Numbered from the stretch's first letter, positions 1-10,039 are shown. The stretch is 64,000 nucleotides of DNA from VRUE01 sp963706605 (GCA_963706605.1 OY970165.1:310001-374000), one strand, 5' to 3'. Notes: a model not told the origin generated them from the sequence alone. Translations and numbers: made by a program.

Positions 1-782
1 CCGTCATCCACGACGGCCGCTTCGACCCCGCGCAACGGCTCGACTTCTCCGAGGCGCTCGGCGTCAACGTGCTCTGCCAGGCGCCGACCGAGTACCGAAT
101 GCTGGCCAAACGCACTCCCCTGCGCCCGCTGCCCGCCCTGCGTCGCATGGTCTCCGCCGGCGAGGCCCTGGAGGTGGAGACGATCGCCGCCTTCCGTGAG
201 GCGACCGGGCTCGAGCCGGCCGACGGCTACGGACAGACCGAGACCGGCCACATCTCCGGCAACCTCGCCGGTGAGCCGGTGCGGCCGGGCTCGATAGGCA
301 AGCCGCTGCCGGGAATCGTCGTCCGGGTCATCAAGGGCGAGCTTCAGCTGAAGGCTTCCTCCTCCCCCACCTTCTTCTCGCGCTACCTCGACGGCGAGCG
401 ATTCGACGGCGAGTGGTGGCCCACCGGCGATCTCGTCCGGGCGGAGGAGGACGGCCACCTCTGGTTCGAGGGGCGCGGCGACGACGTCATCATCTCCTCC
501 GGCTACCGCATCGGCCCGGTCGAGGTCGAGGCCGCGCTGCTCGCCCACCCGGCTGTCGCAGAGGCCGCTGCGGTCTCCTCGCCAGACCCTGAGCGTGGCG
601 CAGTGGTGCGGGCGATCGTCGTGCCACGTGACCGCGAGCCGAGCGAAGAGCTGGCCCGCGAGCTGCAGGAGCACTGCAAACGAGAGACCGCGCCCTACAA
701 GTTCCCTCGGATCATCGAGTTCACCGCCGAGCTGCCGAAGACGGCCAGCGGCAAGGTGAAGCGAGCAGAGCTACGCGGTTAG
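1..782 (+). CDS. Acyl-CoA synthetase (AMP-binding, medium-chain ACSM-like), C-terminal part
   Basis: The gene enters from the left edge; the first complete codon is at base 3. It shows the adenylate-forming enzyme core: APTEYRM, the nucleotide-binding motif YGQTE, the hinge and aspartate region PTGDLVR followed by GRGDDVIISSGYRIGP, and the C-terminal catalytic lysine in KTASGKVKR. Such enzymes activate a carboxylic acid as acyl-AMP and then form the CoA thioester in the cytoplasm. The APTEYRM region is typical of medium-chain acyl-CoA synthetases; the actual substrate cannot be read. About half of the usual 540 residues is present. The stop overlaps the end of the convergent GGDEF/EAL gene by 12 bp. 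Confidence 0.9.
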   Translation, partial: VIHDGRFDPAQRLDFSEALGVNVLCQAPTEYRMLAKRTPLRPLPALRRMVSAGEALEVETIAAFREATGLEPADGYGQTETGHISGNLAGEPVRPGSIGKPLPGIVVRVIKGELQLKASSSPTFFSRYLDGERFDGEWWPTGDLVRAEEDGHLWFEGRGDDVIISSGYRIGPVEVEAALLAHPAVAEAAAVSSPDPERGAVVRAIVVPRDREPSEELARELQEHCKRETAPYKFPRIIEFTAELPKTASGKVKRAELRG

Positions 783-2204
783 GCCCGGCTCGGCGCCGGC
801 CAGCGCCTCGTCGAGGTCGACCGGGCGGCCGAGGTGGAAGCCCTGGGCCATGTCGACTCCGTATTCGCGCAGCATCTCGGTCGTCTGGTCGTCCTGGACG
901 TACTCGGCGATCGTCTCCTTGCCGAGTCCACGGGCGATCTGGACGATCGCCTGCACGGTGAGCTGGTCGGCGTCGCTGCGCGGCATGTCACGGACAAAGG
1001 ACCCGTCGATCTTGATCAGGTCGAAGGGGATCGTCTTCAGGTAGTGGAATGGCCCGAAGCCGGCGCCGTAGTCGTCAATCGCGACCTGACAGCCGAAGTC
1101 GGTCAGCCGGTCGGCGAAGCCGGCGGCAGCGTCGTAGTCGTGGATGTTCGCCGTCTCGGTGATCTCGAAGGTGCAGCTGGAGGGATCGGCGCCGCCTTCG
1201 TCGAGGCGCCGTTCGATGAACTCGAGCACCGAGACGTCGGTCAGCGAAGCGCCGGAGAGGTTGACGTGCAGCGACAGCGGCGCCCCCTGGCGCTCCCGCT
1301 CGGCGAGCAGCTCCAGCGCCCGCGCGACCACCCAGCGGTCGAGCTCCTGGACCATGCCGGCGCGCTCAGCCGCCTCGATGAACGATGCCGCCGGCAGGAG
1401 CTCGCCCTGCTCGTTGGTCATCCGCAGCAGCAGCTCGTAGCGCTCGATCCCGCCGGAGGAGAGGCTGCGGATCGGCTGCGTGTGGAGGCTGAGGCGGTCG
1501 TCGGTAAGCGCGTCGCGGATCCTCGCCGCGGTGGTCTGGCGCCGCGCCGGGTCGCGCTGCGGTTCGCGCGGGTCGCGGAAGAGGGCGACCTTGTTGCGCC
1601 CTTCCTCCTTCGCCCGGTACATCGCCTGGTCGGCGGCGACCAGCACAGCTTCGGAGCCGACCCCCTTCTCACCGCCGCCGAACATCGTGATGCCGACGCT
1701 GATCGTCGCCGGCTCGGAGTCCGACGTGGCCTGGACGCTGTCGGCCACCTGGGCCCGCAGGTCTTCGCCGAGCTGGGTCGCCCCCTCGACGTCGGTCTGG
1801 GGCATCAGGATCGCGAACTCGTCACCGGAGAGCCGAGCGACGATGTCGGTGCCACGGACCCTTTCCCGCATCACTCCTGCGACCTGGCGGATCAGGTTGT
1901 CGCCGGCGTGATGGCCGAGCGTGTCGTTGACCGCCTTGAGCCCGTCGATGTCGACGATCATCATCGCGCCGCGACCGCCGTAGCGGGCGCTGAAGGAGAC
2001 GTACTGGTCGAGCTCGGCGCGGAAGCGACGGCGGTCGAGCAACCCGGTCAGCGAGTCGTGGTCGGCCAGGTAGCGGAGCTCGGCCTCGGTCCGCTCGGCC
2101 CGCTCCAGTGCCGCCAGCACGATTTCGCGGTCGTCGTCGCCCAGTTTCTCGAGCACTGCCTTGATCGCCGGCTCGCTCTGAGTGTGAAGTCGTTCGTTCG
2201 CCAC
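771..2204 (-). CDS. Cyclic di-GMP enzyme with GGDEF and EAL domains
   Basis: A 477-residue cytoplasmic protein without membrane segments or an obvious sensor domain. Residues about 1-45 look helical. The GGDEF domain spans about 46-205, with SGDEF at 126-130 in place of GGDEF. The EAL domain spans about 225-465, with YELLLR in place of EALLR, HVNLSG, FEITET, the metal-binding AIDDYGAG, and IKIDG. SGDEF and ELL variants are known in active enzymes, so both synthesis and hydrolysis of c-di-GMP remain possible. The gene stands alone and diverges from the DUF255 gene across a 128-bp spacer in which I see no clear operator. Confidence 0.93.
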   Translation of the reverse strand: MANERLHTQSEPAIKAVLEKLGDDDREIVLAALERAERTEAELRYLADHDSLTGLLDRRRFRAELDQYVSFSARYGGRGAMMIVDIDGLKAVNDTLGHHAGDNLIRQVAGVMRERVRGTDIVARLSGDEFAILMPQTDVEGATQLGEDLRAQVADSVQATSDSEPATISVGITMFGGGEKGVGSEAVLVAADQAMYRAKEEGRNKVALFRDPREPQRDPARRQTTAARIRDALTDDRLSLHTQPIRSLSSGGIERYELLLRMTNEQGELLPAASFIEAAERAGMVQELDRWVVARALELLAERERQGAPLSLHVNLSGASLTDVSVLEFIERRLDEGGADPSSCTFEITETANIHDYDAAAGFADRLTDFGCQVAIDDYGAGFGPFHYLKTIPFDLIKIDGSFVRDMPRSDADQLTVQAIVQIARGLGKETIAEYVQDDQTTEMLREYGVDMAQGFHLGRPVDLDEALAGAEPGLTA

Positions 2205-2332
2205 TTGAGGAATGTAGATATAGCGGGGCGCAGATTCGGCTCGGTCAAGGCGAAATCCGGGACTGCGACCAAGTTTCGTCTATCCCGACCACCCAATAGT
2301 TGGCTTCGCTGGTCCATGGGTAGTGTGGGTGC

Positions 2333-4300
<1,968 letters not shown>

Positions 4301-4320
4301 CACTTCTCGCGCGGGTGGTG

Positions 4321-4366
4321 CGGGGTTGGGGTGTGGGGGCGGGTGCGCCCGCACACCCCTGCCCCG
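4321..4366. terminator. GC-rich hairpin between convergent genes
   Basis: A nested inverted repeat: CGGGG at 4321-4325 pairs with CCCCG at 4362-4366, GGGGTGTG at 4328-4335 with CACACCCC at 4352-4359, and GCGGG/CCCGC closes a TGCG loop. It lies midway between the stops of the DUF255 gene and glnA, so it probably ends transcription from both sides. No U-tract follows, as is common in high-GC actinobacteria. Confidence 0.6.
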
Positions 4367-4383
4367 CGACAGGACCCGCGCGC

Positions 4384-5736
4384 CTACAGCACCGGCAGGA
4401 AGTTCTCGATCTCGTAAGGGGTGACCTGGACCCGGTAGTCGTCCCATTCCTGCCGCTTGATCTCGACGAAGCGCCGAAAGGTGTGCTCACCCAGCGTGCG
4501 CAGGACCAGCTCTGAGTCGGCGGCGATGTCGATCGCCTCGCCAAGCGTCTCCGGCAGCTGCTCGATCCCGCGCTGGGAGCGCTCCTCCGGCGAGAGGTGG
4601 TAGAGATTCTGCTCCATCGGCTCGGGCAGCTCGTAGCCCTTCTCGATCCCTTCCAGGCCCGCCTGCAGCATGCCGGCGAAGCAGAGATAGGGGTTGCAGG
4701 CGGGGTCCGGGCAGCGCAGCTCGGCGCGGGTGGCGGCCTCCTTGCCGGGGTGGTAGAGCGGCACCCGGATCAGGGCCGAGCGGTTGCGACGCGACCAGGC
4801 GAGGTAGACGGGCGCCTCGAAGCCGGGGACGAGTCGCTTGTAGGAGTTGACCCATTGCGCGAAGAGCGGTGAGATCTCGCGCGCGTGTCGCAGCTGACCG
4901 GCGATGAACGCCTTCGCGGTCGCGGAGAGGAAGTACTGGTCGTCGGCGTCGAAGAAGGCGTTCTTGCCGTCTTTGGTCAACGACTGGTGGACGTGCATGC
5001 CGGAACCGTTCTCGCCGAACAGCGGCTTCGGCATGAAGGTCGCGTGCCAGCCGTATTTCATCGCGTACTCCTTGACGACGATGCGGTAGGTCATGCAGTC
5101 GTCGGACATCTGCAGCGCGTCCTTGTAACGCATGTCGACCTCGTGCTGGGAGGGGCCGACCTCGTGATGGGTGTACTCGACGTGGATGCCCATCTTCTCC
5201 AGCGCCAGGACCGTGTCCCGCCGCACGTCGGAGCCGGCGTCGAGCGTGGTCAGGTCGAAGTAGCCGCCCTCGTCCAGCACCTCGGGCACGCCGCCCTCGG
5301 GCTTGGCGGAACGGAAGTAAAAGAACTCCAGCTCAGGTCCGATGTTGTAGGAGTCGAACCCCAGGTCCTGCGCTCGTTTCAGCGCCCGCCGCATGATCCA
5401 GCGCGGATCGCCCTCGTAGGGATCGCCCCCCGGCACCCTGATGTCGCAGAACATGCGAGCGACCGCGTTCTCCTCCTCGGGCCGCCAGGGGATGATCGCG
5501 AAGGTCGACGGATCGGGCATGGCGATCATGTCCGACTCCTCGATCGGGTTGAAGCCGGTGATCGAGGAGCCGTCGAAGCCCATGCCGCCCTCGAGCGCGT
5601 CCTCGAGTTCAGAGGAGTTGATCGAGAAGCTCTTCAACTGGCCGAGGACGTCGGTGAACCAGAGCCGGATGAAGCGAACGTCGCGCTCCTTGACGATCTC
5701 GGCGACATCTGCGGCGTTCGTTGGTTGCTCTGCCAT
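4384..5736 (-). CDS. glnA: Glutamine synthetase type I (GSI-alpha-like)
   Basis: A 450-residue ATP-dependent ligase forming glutamine from glutamate and ammonium, normally a dodecamer. It shows MGFDGSSITGF, the active-site GSGMHVHQSL, and the C-terminal part LGEHTFRRFVEIKRQEWDDYR, which resembles the Bacillus-type GSI-alpha rather than the E. coli GSI-beta tail. The open frame extends to 5841, but the ATG at 5736 is chosen because AAGGAGG sits about 6 bases upstream and the product then begins MAEQPTNAADVAEIV, with the usual length. The start is divergent from the AhpD-fold gene; the 5871-5891 palindrome lies 135 bp upstream. No GlnR-type site was recognised. Confidence 0.96.
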   Translation of the reverse strand: MAEQPTNAADVAEIVKERDVRFIRLWFTDVLGQLKSFSINSSELEDALEGGMGFDGSSITGFNPIEESDMIAMPDPSTFAIIPWRPEEENAVARMFCDIRVPGGDPYEGDPRWIMRRALKRAQDLGFDSYNIGPELEFFYFRSAKPEGGVPEVLDEGGYFDLTTLDAGSDVRRDTVLALEKMGIHVEYTHHEVGPSQHEVDMRYKDALQMSDDCMTYRIVVKEYAMKYGWHATFMPKPLFGENGSGMHVHQSLTKDGKNAFFDADDQYFLSATAKAFIAGQLRHAREISPLFAQWVNSYKRLVPGFEAPVYLAWSRRNRSALIRVPLYHPGKEAATRAELRCPDPACNPYLCFAGMLQAGLEGIEKGYELPEPMEQNLYHLSPEERSQRGIEQLPETLGEAIDIAADSELVLRTLGEHTFRRFVEIKRQEWDDYRVQVTPYEIENFLPVL

Positions 5737-5845
5737 CCCGGCCTCCTTGGCTCTTGTCCCGCGCGGTGAGGGGCAAAGATAGGCGAACTGAACCGACGAG
5801 GTGCAAATCGTCGTATTACGGGTATGTGACGACCGGCGCACAGGG

Positions 5846-5874
5846 TTGCGAGAGCGTCCGAGACTCGGTATAAC
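5846..5874 (+). promoter_or_regulatory. Sigma-70-like promoter for the AhpD-fold gene
   Basis: TTGCGA at 5846-5851 and TATAAC at 5869-5874 are separated by exactly 17 bp and point towards the gene at 5971. The -10 hexamer overlaps the left arm of the palindrome at 5871-5891, a typical repressor layout. Assigned by eye only. Confidence 0.5.
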
Positions 5875-5891
5875 TTACTTAGCGTAAGTTA
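5871..5891. promoter_or_regulatory. Perfect 8-5-8 palindromic operator
   Basis: TAACTTAC (5871-5878) and GTAAGTTA (5884-5891) are perfect reverse complements around a 5-base spacer. The site is AT-rich in very GC-rich DNA and covers the -10 box and presumed start of the promoter at 5846-5874. The form fits a dimeric repressor of the TetR, MarR or HxlR type; no regulator gene lies next to it, so the protein is unknown. Confidence 0.6.
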
Positions 5892-5970
5892 ATGGCTGAA
5901 AGTAAAGTAAAGGCCACGTAAAGGCTCTGTGAAGCGGAATCCGCCACATCTGAGCCAAAGGCGGGATGCG

Positions 5971-6534
5971 ATGACGGTAAAAACGGCAGTAAGCAGATTC
6001 CAGATCCATGACGAGTTGACGGCTCCCGACGAGAGCGCTCCCCTGATCAAGAGCATTCAGGCGGCCGGCGGCGCGGTGACCAAGTTCGTCGGCGTTCTCG
6101 CCGGCGCTCCCGCTGTGCTGCGTGCCTACACCAGAATGCGCTCAGAGCTGCGCGGCGGCGTCTTGCCGCCGGCGACGCGCGAGCGGATCGCCCTGGCGGT
6201 CGCCGAGCATCGTCAGGACAACTACAGCATCGCCCAGCACGCGAAGTCGGCGCGGCGAGTCGGCCTCGGACTGGACGAGGTCTCGAGGGCGCGCAGCTTC
6301 AGCTCGGGCGACCCCAAGGAGGCGGCCCTGCTCGAGTTCCTGCAGGCGACGCTCGAGGCCGACGGCGTTCCCCCCCACCTCCACGAGGAGGCGCGGGAGA
6401 TCGGCTGGAGCGACGAGGAGATACTCGAGGCGGTTGCCCACCTGGCATTGAACGAGTTCCAGAGCCTGATCGCCAGTGCGGCGGCCCTGCCCAAAGACCA
6501 GGCGACGCCGAGCGTCCTCCCCTCGGCGGCGTAG
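5971..6534 (+). CDS. Carboxymuconolactone decarboxylase/AhpD-fold protein lacking the CxxC
   Basis: A 187-residue all-helical protein. The region LPPATRERIALAVAEHRQDN followed by YSIAQHAKSARRVGL aligns with the AhpD/CMD core, where active peroxidase-type members carry CxxC before the histidine. Here both cysteine positions are replaced (DNYSIAQH), so thiol peroxidase or AhpC-reducing activity is unlikely. The later part (EEILEAVAHLALNEFQSLIAS) also fits the fold. ATG 5971 is chosen over the upstream in-frame start at 5929 because AAAGGCGGG precedes it at close spacing. The upstream palindromic operator suggests induction by a small molecule or stress. Confidence 0.8.
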   Translation: MTVKTAVSRFQIHDELTAPDESAPLIKSIQAAGGAVTKFVGVLAGAPAVLRAYTRMRSELRGGVLPPATRERIALAVAEHRQDNYSIAQHAKSARRVGLGLDEVSRARSFSSGDPKEAALLEFLQATLEADGVPPHLHEEAREIGWSDEEILEAVAHLALNEFQSLIASAAALPKDQATPSVLPSAA

Positions 6535-6535
6535 G

Positions 6536-6569
6536 CGCGCGGGTCCTGTCGTGAAACAGGGCCCGCGCG
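6536..6569. terminator. Bidirectional hairpin terminator
   Basis: Fourteen-base arms at 6536-6549 and 6556-6569 pair with a single G-U, closing a 6-base loop. It fills the gap between the convergent AhpD-fold gene and the secreted-protein gene. No U-tract follows on either strand. Confidence 0.65.
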
Positions 6570-6579
6570 AGTAGCGTCC

Positions 6580-7314
6580 TCAGTCCTCGACGACCGTAGC
6601 CGTGTAGAGCAGACGCGCGGTTGAGTAGCGACAGGCGTAGGTTGCGCGCTTGCCGAGGGTCTGCTGCGGTTCGCCCTGGCGGACGTCGGTCGTGTTGGTG
6701 CATTTGCCCGGTTCGCGGCTGGCGCGCCAGGCGTTTTTGGCGGTGAGGTTCTGCGAGAAGGCCGGCGCCCAGGTCGGGATCGTCAAGCCGACGATGTCGT
6801 CCTTTTCGACCTTCAGCGAGGCGCCGAACTTGACCGTCTGGCCGAGGTAGGGACTGAGCACGTGGATCGAGCCCTGGCTGCGCAGGTTGTAGCGAGGCGG
6901 GTCGGTGCCGGGGACGCGGCGCAGAATCGCGAGTCGGGCCTCGGGCGGAGTGCCGAAGAAGCCGTTGAAGAAGGAGCGCTGCTTGCTGGTCGGCTCGGCC
7001 AGAGTCAGGGTCCAGGCCGTCACCTTGCCGGCCCTGCGCACCCGGAAGGGCAGGCTCGACTGGTCGGTGCTGACCTGGAAGCCGGTGACGCTGCCCACCG
7101 CCTGACAGGGCAGCTCCGGGCATGACGGGTCGGGCACGGTAGCGGTGCTGCCGAGCACGACCGTCGTGCGCGAGCTCGTCGCCGCGCCGGCTCCCGCGGC
7201 CGCCAGGACCAGGATCGCCAGGCAGCCGGCAAGCGCGACCGCCACCCCCAGGCGGCTGCTCCTGCTGATCCGATCGACGACGCCAGCTCTCAGGGAAGAC
7301 CTCGACATGCCCAC
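6580..7314 (-). CDS. Exported protein of unknown function
   Basis: A 244-residue protein with a basic N-terminus and a hydrophobic stretch at about 23-45 (LGVAVALAGCLAILVLAAA), read as a signal peptide or anchor. The mature part is beta-rich and has cysteine pairs (CPELPC; CTNTT with YACRYS), which suggests disulfides outside the cell. It includes FQVSTDQSSLPFRVRRAGKV and APAFSQNLTAKNAWRASR. I do not recognise a named family. It is followed downstream by the convergent hairpin at 6536-6569, and the RlpA-like gene lies just upstream on the same strand. Confidence 0.75.
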   Translation of the reverse strand: MGMSRSSLRAGVVDRISRSSRLGVAVALAGCLAILVLAAAGAGAATSSRTTVVLGSTATVPDPSCPELPCQAVGSVTGFQVSTDQSSLPFRVRRAGKVTAWTLTLAEPTSKQRSFFNGFFGTPPEARLAILRRVPGTDPPRYNLRSQGSIHVLSPYLGQTVKFGASLKVEKDDIVGLTIPTWAPAFSQNLTAKNAWRASREPGKCTNTTDVRQGEPQQTLGKRATYACRYSTARLLYTATVVED

Positions 7315-7371
7315 GCTCCTCTCATAGAAAAGTCCTGCTCAGGCGGGGAGACTAGCCGCAGCGGCGGTTGC

Positions 7372-7905
7372 TCAGCGGCCCGCGTGGCTCGGCGAGCCGG
7401 CATGCCTGGCGTACTGGAGAGAGACCGCATAGCGAATCGGCCCCGAGCCGTCGAAGCCCAGGAGCTGACGGGCGCCGTTGGTCAGGTCCCAGGCGTTGCC
7501 GCCGCCGTAAGGGCCACGGTCGATCACCGTGGTGACGATCTGCTGGCCTTGGAAGACGAACTTGACGGTCGTCCCGCAGGGCAGGCTGCGATGGGCGACG
7601 CCGATCGTATCCGGGCGCAGCACCTGCCCGCAGGCGGTGTGGCTGCCGTAGAAGCCGGGCCCGTACCAGGTGGCGCCCGCCCAGCGCATCGGCGTGAAGG
7701 CGAGGCCGCGTCCCTGCTGGGTCCCGCTGGAGGCGACGGTCGACGCCCCTCCGGTCTCGGCCTGGGCGGGCGCCGCCGTGAGGACGAACGCGGCGGCGAT
7801 CAGCAGGGATGCCAGCCGGCGCGCGCGCTGTCGCCGGCGCTCGTTTTCCGGGCACCCGAGTCGGGAGTGATCTTGCCGCCAAAGGCGGTTCCAGCCTGTC
7901 TTCAT
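7372..7905 (-). CDS. RlpA-like double-psi beta-barrel exported protein
   Basis: A 177-residue secreted protein. A signal peptide covers about 22-50 (ARRLASLLIAAAFVLTAAPAQA). The double-psi beta-barrel follows: ATWYGPGFYGSHTACGQ, LPCGTTVKFVFQGQQIVTTV and DRGPY, the motif set of RlpA-like lytic transglycosylases and resuscitation-factor barrels. The catalytic-type aspartate in IDRGPY is present, so peptidoglycan cleavage is plausible. No SPOR domain is attached. It starts 12 bp after the end of a c-di-AMP riboswitch on the same strand, a combination known for wall-remodelling genes in actinobacteria. Confidence 0.88.
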   Translation of the reverse strand: MKTGWNRLWRQDHSRLGCPENERRRQRARRLASLLIAAAFVLTAAPAQAETGGASTVASSGTQQGRGLAFTPMRWAGATWYGPGFYGSHTACGQVLRPDTIGVAHRSLPCGTTVKFVFQGQQIVTTVIDRGPYGGGNAWDLTNGARQLLGFDGSGPIRYAVSLQYARHAGSPSHAGR

Positions 7906-7917
7906 AGCTCTTTCGAA

Positions 7918-8061
7918 CGCTTACGGGGTTAGCTGACGGGCTCGCGCTGAAAGAGCTGCGCTACGCGGCAGAAGCCGGCGATTCGCCCCAACTTGTGGGT
8001 CCCCCGCTCCCCGCGGTATGTGGCGGAGATTCAGCGGAAGTTGGCGGCACGTTAGCAAACG
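7918..8061 (-). promoter_or_regulatory. Cyclic di-AMP riboswitch (ydaO/yuaA type)
   Basis: Read on the minus strand, this leader has the conserved ydaO blocks in order: CGCTGAATC, GGGGGACCCA, TTGGGGCGAATC, GCCGGCTTCTGCCGC, and GAGCCCGTCAGCTAACCCCG. The closing P1 helix can form between CGTTTGC (8061-8055) and GTAAGCG (7924-7918), with two G-U pairs. It ends 12 bases before the ATG of the RlpA-like gene, so ligand binding could mask the ribosome site or control elongation. Known members of the class bind c-di-AMP and usually switch their gene off. Confidence 0.9.
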
Positions 8062-8087
8062 CTAAGACAGGAAATTGTGAAGAGATT

Positions 8088-8115
8088 GGAAAGGCCCCCT
8101 CTCGGGGGCCTTTCC
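8088..8115 (-). terminator. Hairpin at the 3' end of RNase P RNA
   Basis: Perfect 12-base arms at 8088-8099 and 8104-8115 close a TCTC loop directly after the rnpB 3' end. A run moderately rich in T (AATCTCTTCAC) follows on the minus strand. It would separate rnpB transcription from the riboswitch and RlpA gene downstream. Confidence 0.65.
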
Positions 8116-8485
8116 TCAGCGGGCCTGTAAGCCGGATCCTGTCGAGTGCGACCATCTATCTCACCGGGGCCGGAGCCCCGGGGGCCGCCGAAACGGCCTG
8201 CGGCCTACCTGGATCTCGCCGGGCAGGGTCGACGATCCTGTTTGGCCTTGCACCGGGCGGGGTTTGCCTGGCCGCCGCGTCACCGCGGCGCCGGTGCGCT
8301 CTTACCGCACCATTTCACCTTTGCCTGTACGCGACTCACGTGTGGTCGCGCCATCGGCCGTGTGTTTCTGTGGCACTTTCCCGCGGGTTTCCCCGGGTGG
8401 GCGTTACCCACCGCCCTCGCCCTGTGGTGTCCGGACTTTCCTCGAAGGGTTTTCTCTCCCCCCGCGGTCGCTCGGCCCGCCCCTC
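8116..8485 (-). ncRNA. rnpB: RNase P RNA, bacterial class A
   Basis: The minus strand has the universal class A landmarks. Near the 5' end is GAGGAAAGTCCGGAC (from 8443) followed by ACCACAGGGC; near the middle is GGTAAGAGCGCACCGG; and near the 3' end is AGATAGATGGTCGC with GACAGGATCCGGCTTA. The GCGGGCC at the 5' side and GGCCCGC at the 3' side form P1. This catalytic RNA matures tRNA 5' ends. TACCAT at 8492-8487 could be the -10 box just before the 5' end. The ends are accurate to perhaps 5-10 bases. Confidence 0.96.
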
Positions 8486-8541
8486 GATGGTATCGCCTGC
8501 CTGCTCGCTCGCAACAATTGCATCGAATATCCTGCGCGGCG

Positions 8542-9366
8542 ATGCCGGTCGCGGTGGTCACCGGAGCGGGCAGTGGGTTGGGGCGCGCGATCGCCCTTGA
8601 TCTGGCGAGCCGCGGCTACCTGATCCAGGCCACCGACATCGATGCCGGCGCCGCGGCCGAAACGGCGGCTCAGATCGGAGCCGGCGCCGGCTCCTCGGAG
8701 CTCGACGTCACCGACGCGGAGGCATGCCGGGCCACCGCGAAAGCGGCTGCAACTCCGGCCGGGTCGCTCGACCTCTGGGTCAACAACGCCGGGGTCCTGG
8801 TCACCGGCCCCTCCTGGGAGCAGGACGAGGCGACGCGCAGGGCAATGCTCGACGTCAACGCACTCGGCACCATGAACGGGACCGTCGCGGCGTTGGAGAG
8901 AATGATGCCCGCCGGACGCGGCCACGTGATCAACGTGATCTCGCTCGCGGGCCTGGTGGCGGCACCGGGAGAGGTGAACTACTCCGCCAGCAAGCACGCA
9001 GCGATGGCCTTCACCCTCGGCACGCTCTTCGACCTGCGCCGCGCCGGCATCTCCGGGATCGAGCTCTCGGCGGTCTGCCCGGACGGCATCTGGACGCCGA
9101 TGCTCGAGGACAAACTCGACGACCCGGAGGCCGCGGGCTCCTTCTCCGGTCAGTTGCTGACCCCCGAACAGGTCGCGACGGCTGTGGGCAGGCTGACCGA
9201 GAGCCCGCGGCCACTGCTGGTGCTGCCTCGTTGGCGCGGGCCGATGCTGCGCTTCTTCGATCTCTTTCCCGGTCTGGCCCTGCGGCTGCTGCCGCTGGTG
9301 ATGCGCGACGCGCGGCGACGGCAACGGCGCTACAAGCGGCTCATAGAAAGCGGCCGCTGGCCCTGA
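8542..9366 (+). CDS. Short-chain dehydrogenase/reductase
   Basis: A 274-residue classical SDR. The NAD(P)-binding TGAGSGLG sits near residue 7-14, followed by LDVTD, NNAG, and the catalytic set with serine in VISLAG and YSASK. A basic C-terminal extension after about residue 235 (MLRFFDLFPGLALRLLPLV) is hydrophobic and could contact the membrane. The frame is open back to 8146, but that stretch is antisense to rnpB. The ATG at 8542 starts the conserved MPVAVVTGAGSG. Substrate unknown. It is divergent from rnpB and convergent with lexA, with 4 bp between the stops. Confidence 0.9.
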   Translation: MPVAVVTGAGSGLGRAIALDLASRGYLIQATDIDAGAAAETAAQIGAGAGSSELDVTDAEACRATAKAAATPAGSLDLWVNNAGVLVTGPSWEQDEATRRAMLDVNALGTMNGTVAALERMMPAGRGHVINVISLAGLVAAPGEVNYSASKHAAMAFTLGTLFDLRRAGISGIELSAVCPDGIWTPMLEDKLDDPEAAGSFSGQLLTPEQVATAVGRLTESPRPLLVLPRWRGPMLRFFDLFPGLALRLLPLVMRDARRRQRRYKRLIESGRWP

Positions 9367-9370
9367 CGCG

Positions 9371-9985
9371 TCAGACCTTACGGAGGACGCCGACGACTCG
9401 GCCGAGGACTTTTACCTCAGTGCTGCGGATCGGCTCCATCGTCTTGTTCTCGGGTTGCAGGCGAATGTGGTCGGACTCGCGGAAGAAACGCTTGACGGTG
9501 GCCTCCTCGCCGAGCAGGGCGACGACGATCTCGCCGTCGGTCGCATCGGCGGCGGGTCTGACGACGACGTAGTCGCCCTCGAAGATGCCCGCTTCCACCA
9601 TGCTTTCGCCGCGCACCCGGAGGACGTAGTCGCCGTCCTCACCGCCGATCACGTCGGGGATCTCGATGTATTCCTCGATGTTCTCCTCGGCCAGAACCGG
9701 CTCTCCAGCGGCAACCTGTCCGACCAGCGGCAGCCCCGCGCCGTCGGGCATGATCGTCCTCTTGGCCTTGTCGAAGAGCAGCTCGATCGCCCGTGGTTTG
9801 GAGGGGTCGCGCCGCAGCAGCCCGATCTTCTCGAGATTGGCCAGATGTGCATGCACGGTCGAGGAGGAATGCAGCCCGACCGCTTTGCCGATCTCACGCA
9901 CCGTGGGCGGATAGCCGGTCTTCGCCGCATAGCGACGAATGAAGTCGAAGATCTCTTTCTGCCTCTTGGTCAGGTCCAAGTCCAC
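9371..9985 (-). CDS. lexA: LexA repressor
   Basis: SOS-response repressor and self-cleaving serine protease, 204 residues from the GTG at 9985. The winged helix is at about 1-65 (TKRQKEIFDFI, TVREIGKAVGL), the cleavage bond is Ala93-Gly94 in QVAAGEP, and the catalytic pair is Ser128 in RGESMV and Lys165 in ATVKRF. The open frame runs to 10069. I place the start at 9985 because GAGGAGG lies 8 bases upstream, and because the longer form would put the SOS box inside the coding region. A TTG three bases further upstream is also possible. Confidence 0.96.
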   Translation of the reverse strand: MDLDLTKRQKEIFDFIRRYAAKTGYPPTVREIGKAVGLHSSSTVHAHLANLEKIGLLRRDPSKPRAIELLFDKAKRTIMPDGAGLPLVGQVAAGEPVLAEENIEEYIEIPDVIGGEDGDYVLRVRGESMVEAGIFEGDYVVVRPAADATDGEIVVALLGEEATVKRFFRESDHIRLQPENKTMEPIRSTEVKVLGRVVGVLRKV

Positions 9986-10025
9986 CAAGCGTTCCTCCTC
10001 ACCACCAAGACGGTGTCCGGTCGTT

Positions 10026-10039
10026 CGAACACCTGTTCG
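10026..10039. promoter_or_regulatory. SOS box (LexA operator) for lexA
   Basis: CGAACACCTGTTCG matches the Gram-positive/actinobacterial LexA consensus CGAAC-4-GTTCG exactly, 41 bp upstream of the chosen lexA start. It predicts autoregulation. Confidence 0.92.

Noticed and set aside
8146..8541. N-terminal extension of the SDR at 8542
   Set aside because: It lies entirely antisense to RNase P RNA and precedes the conserved SDR start.
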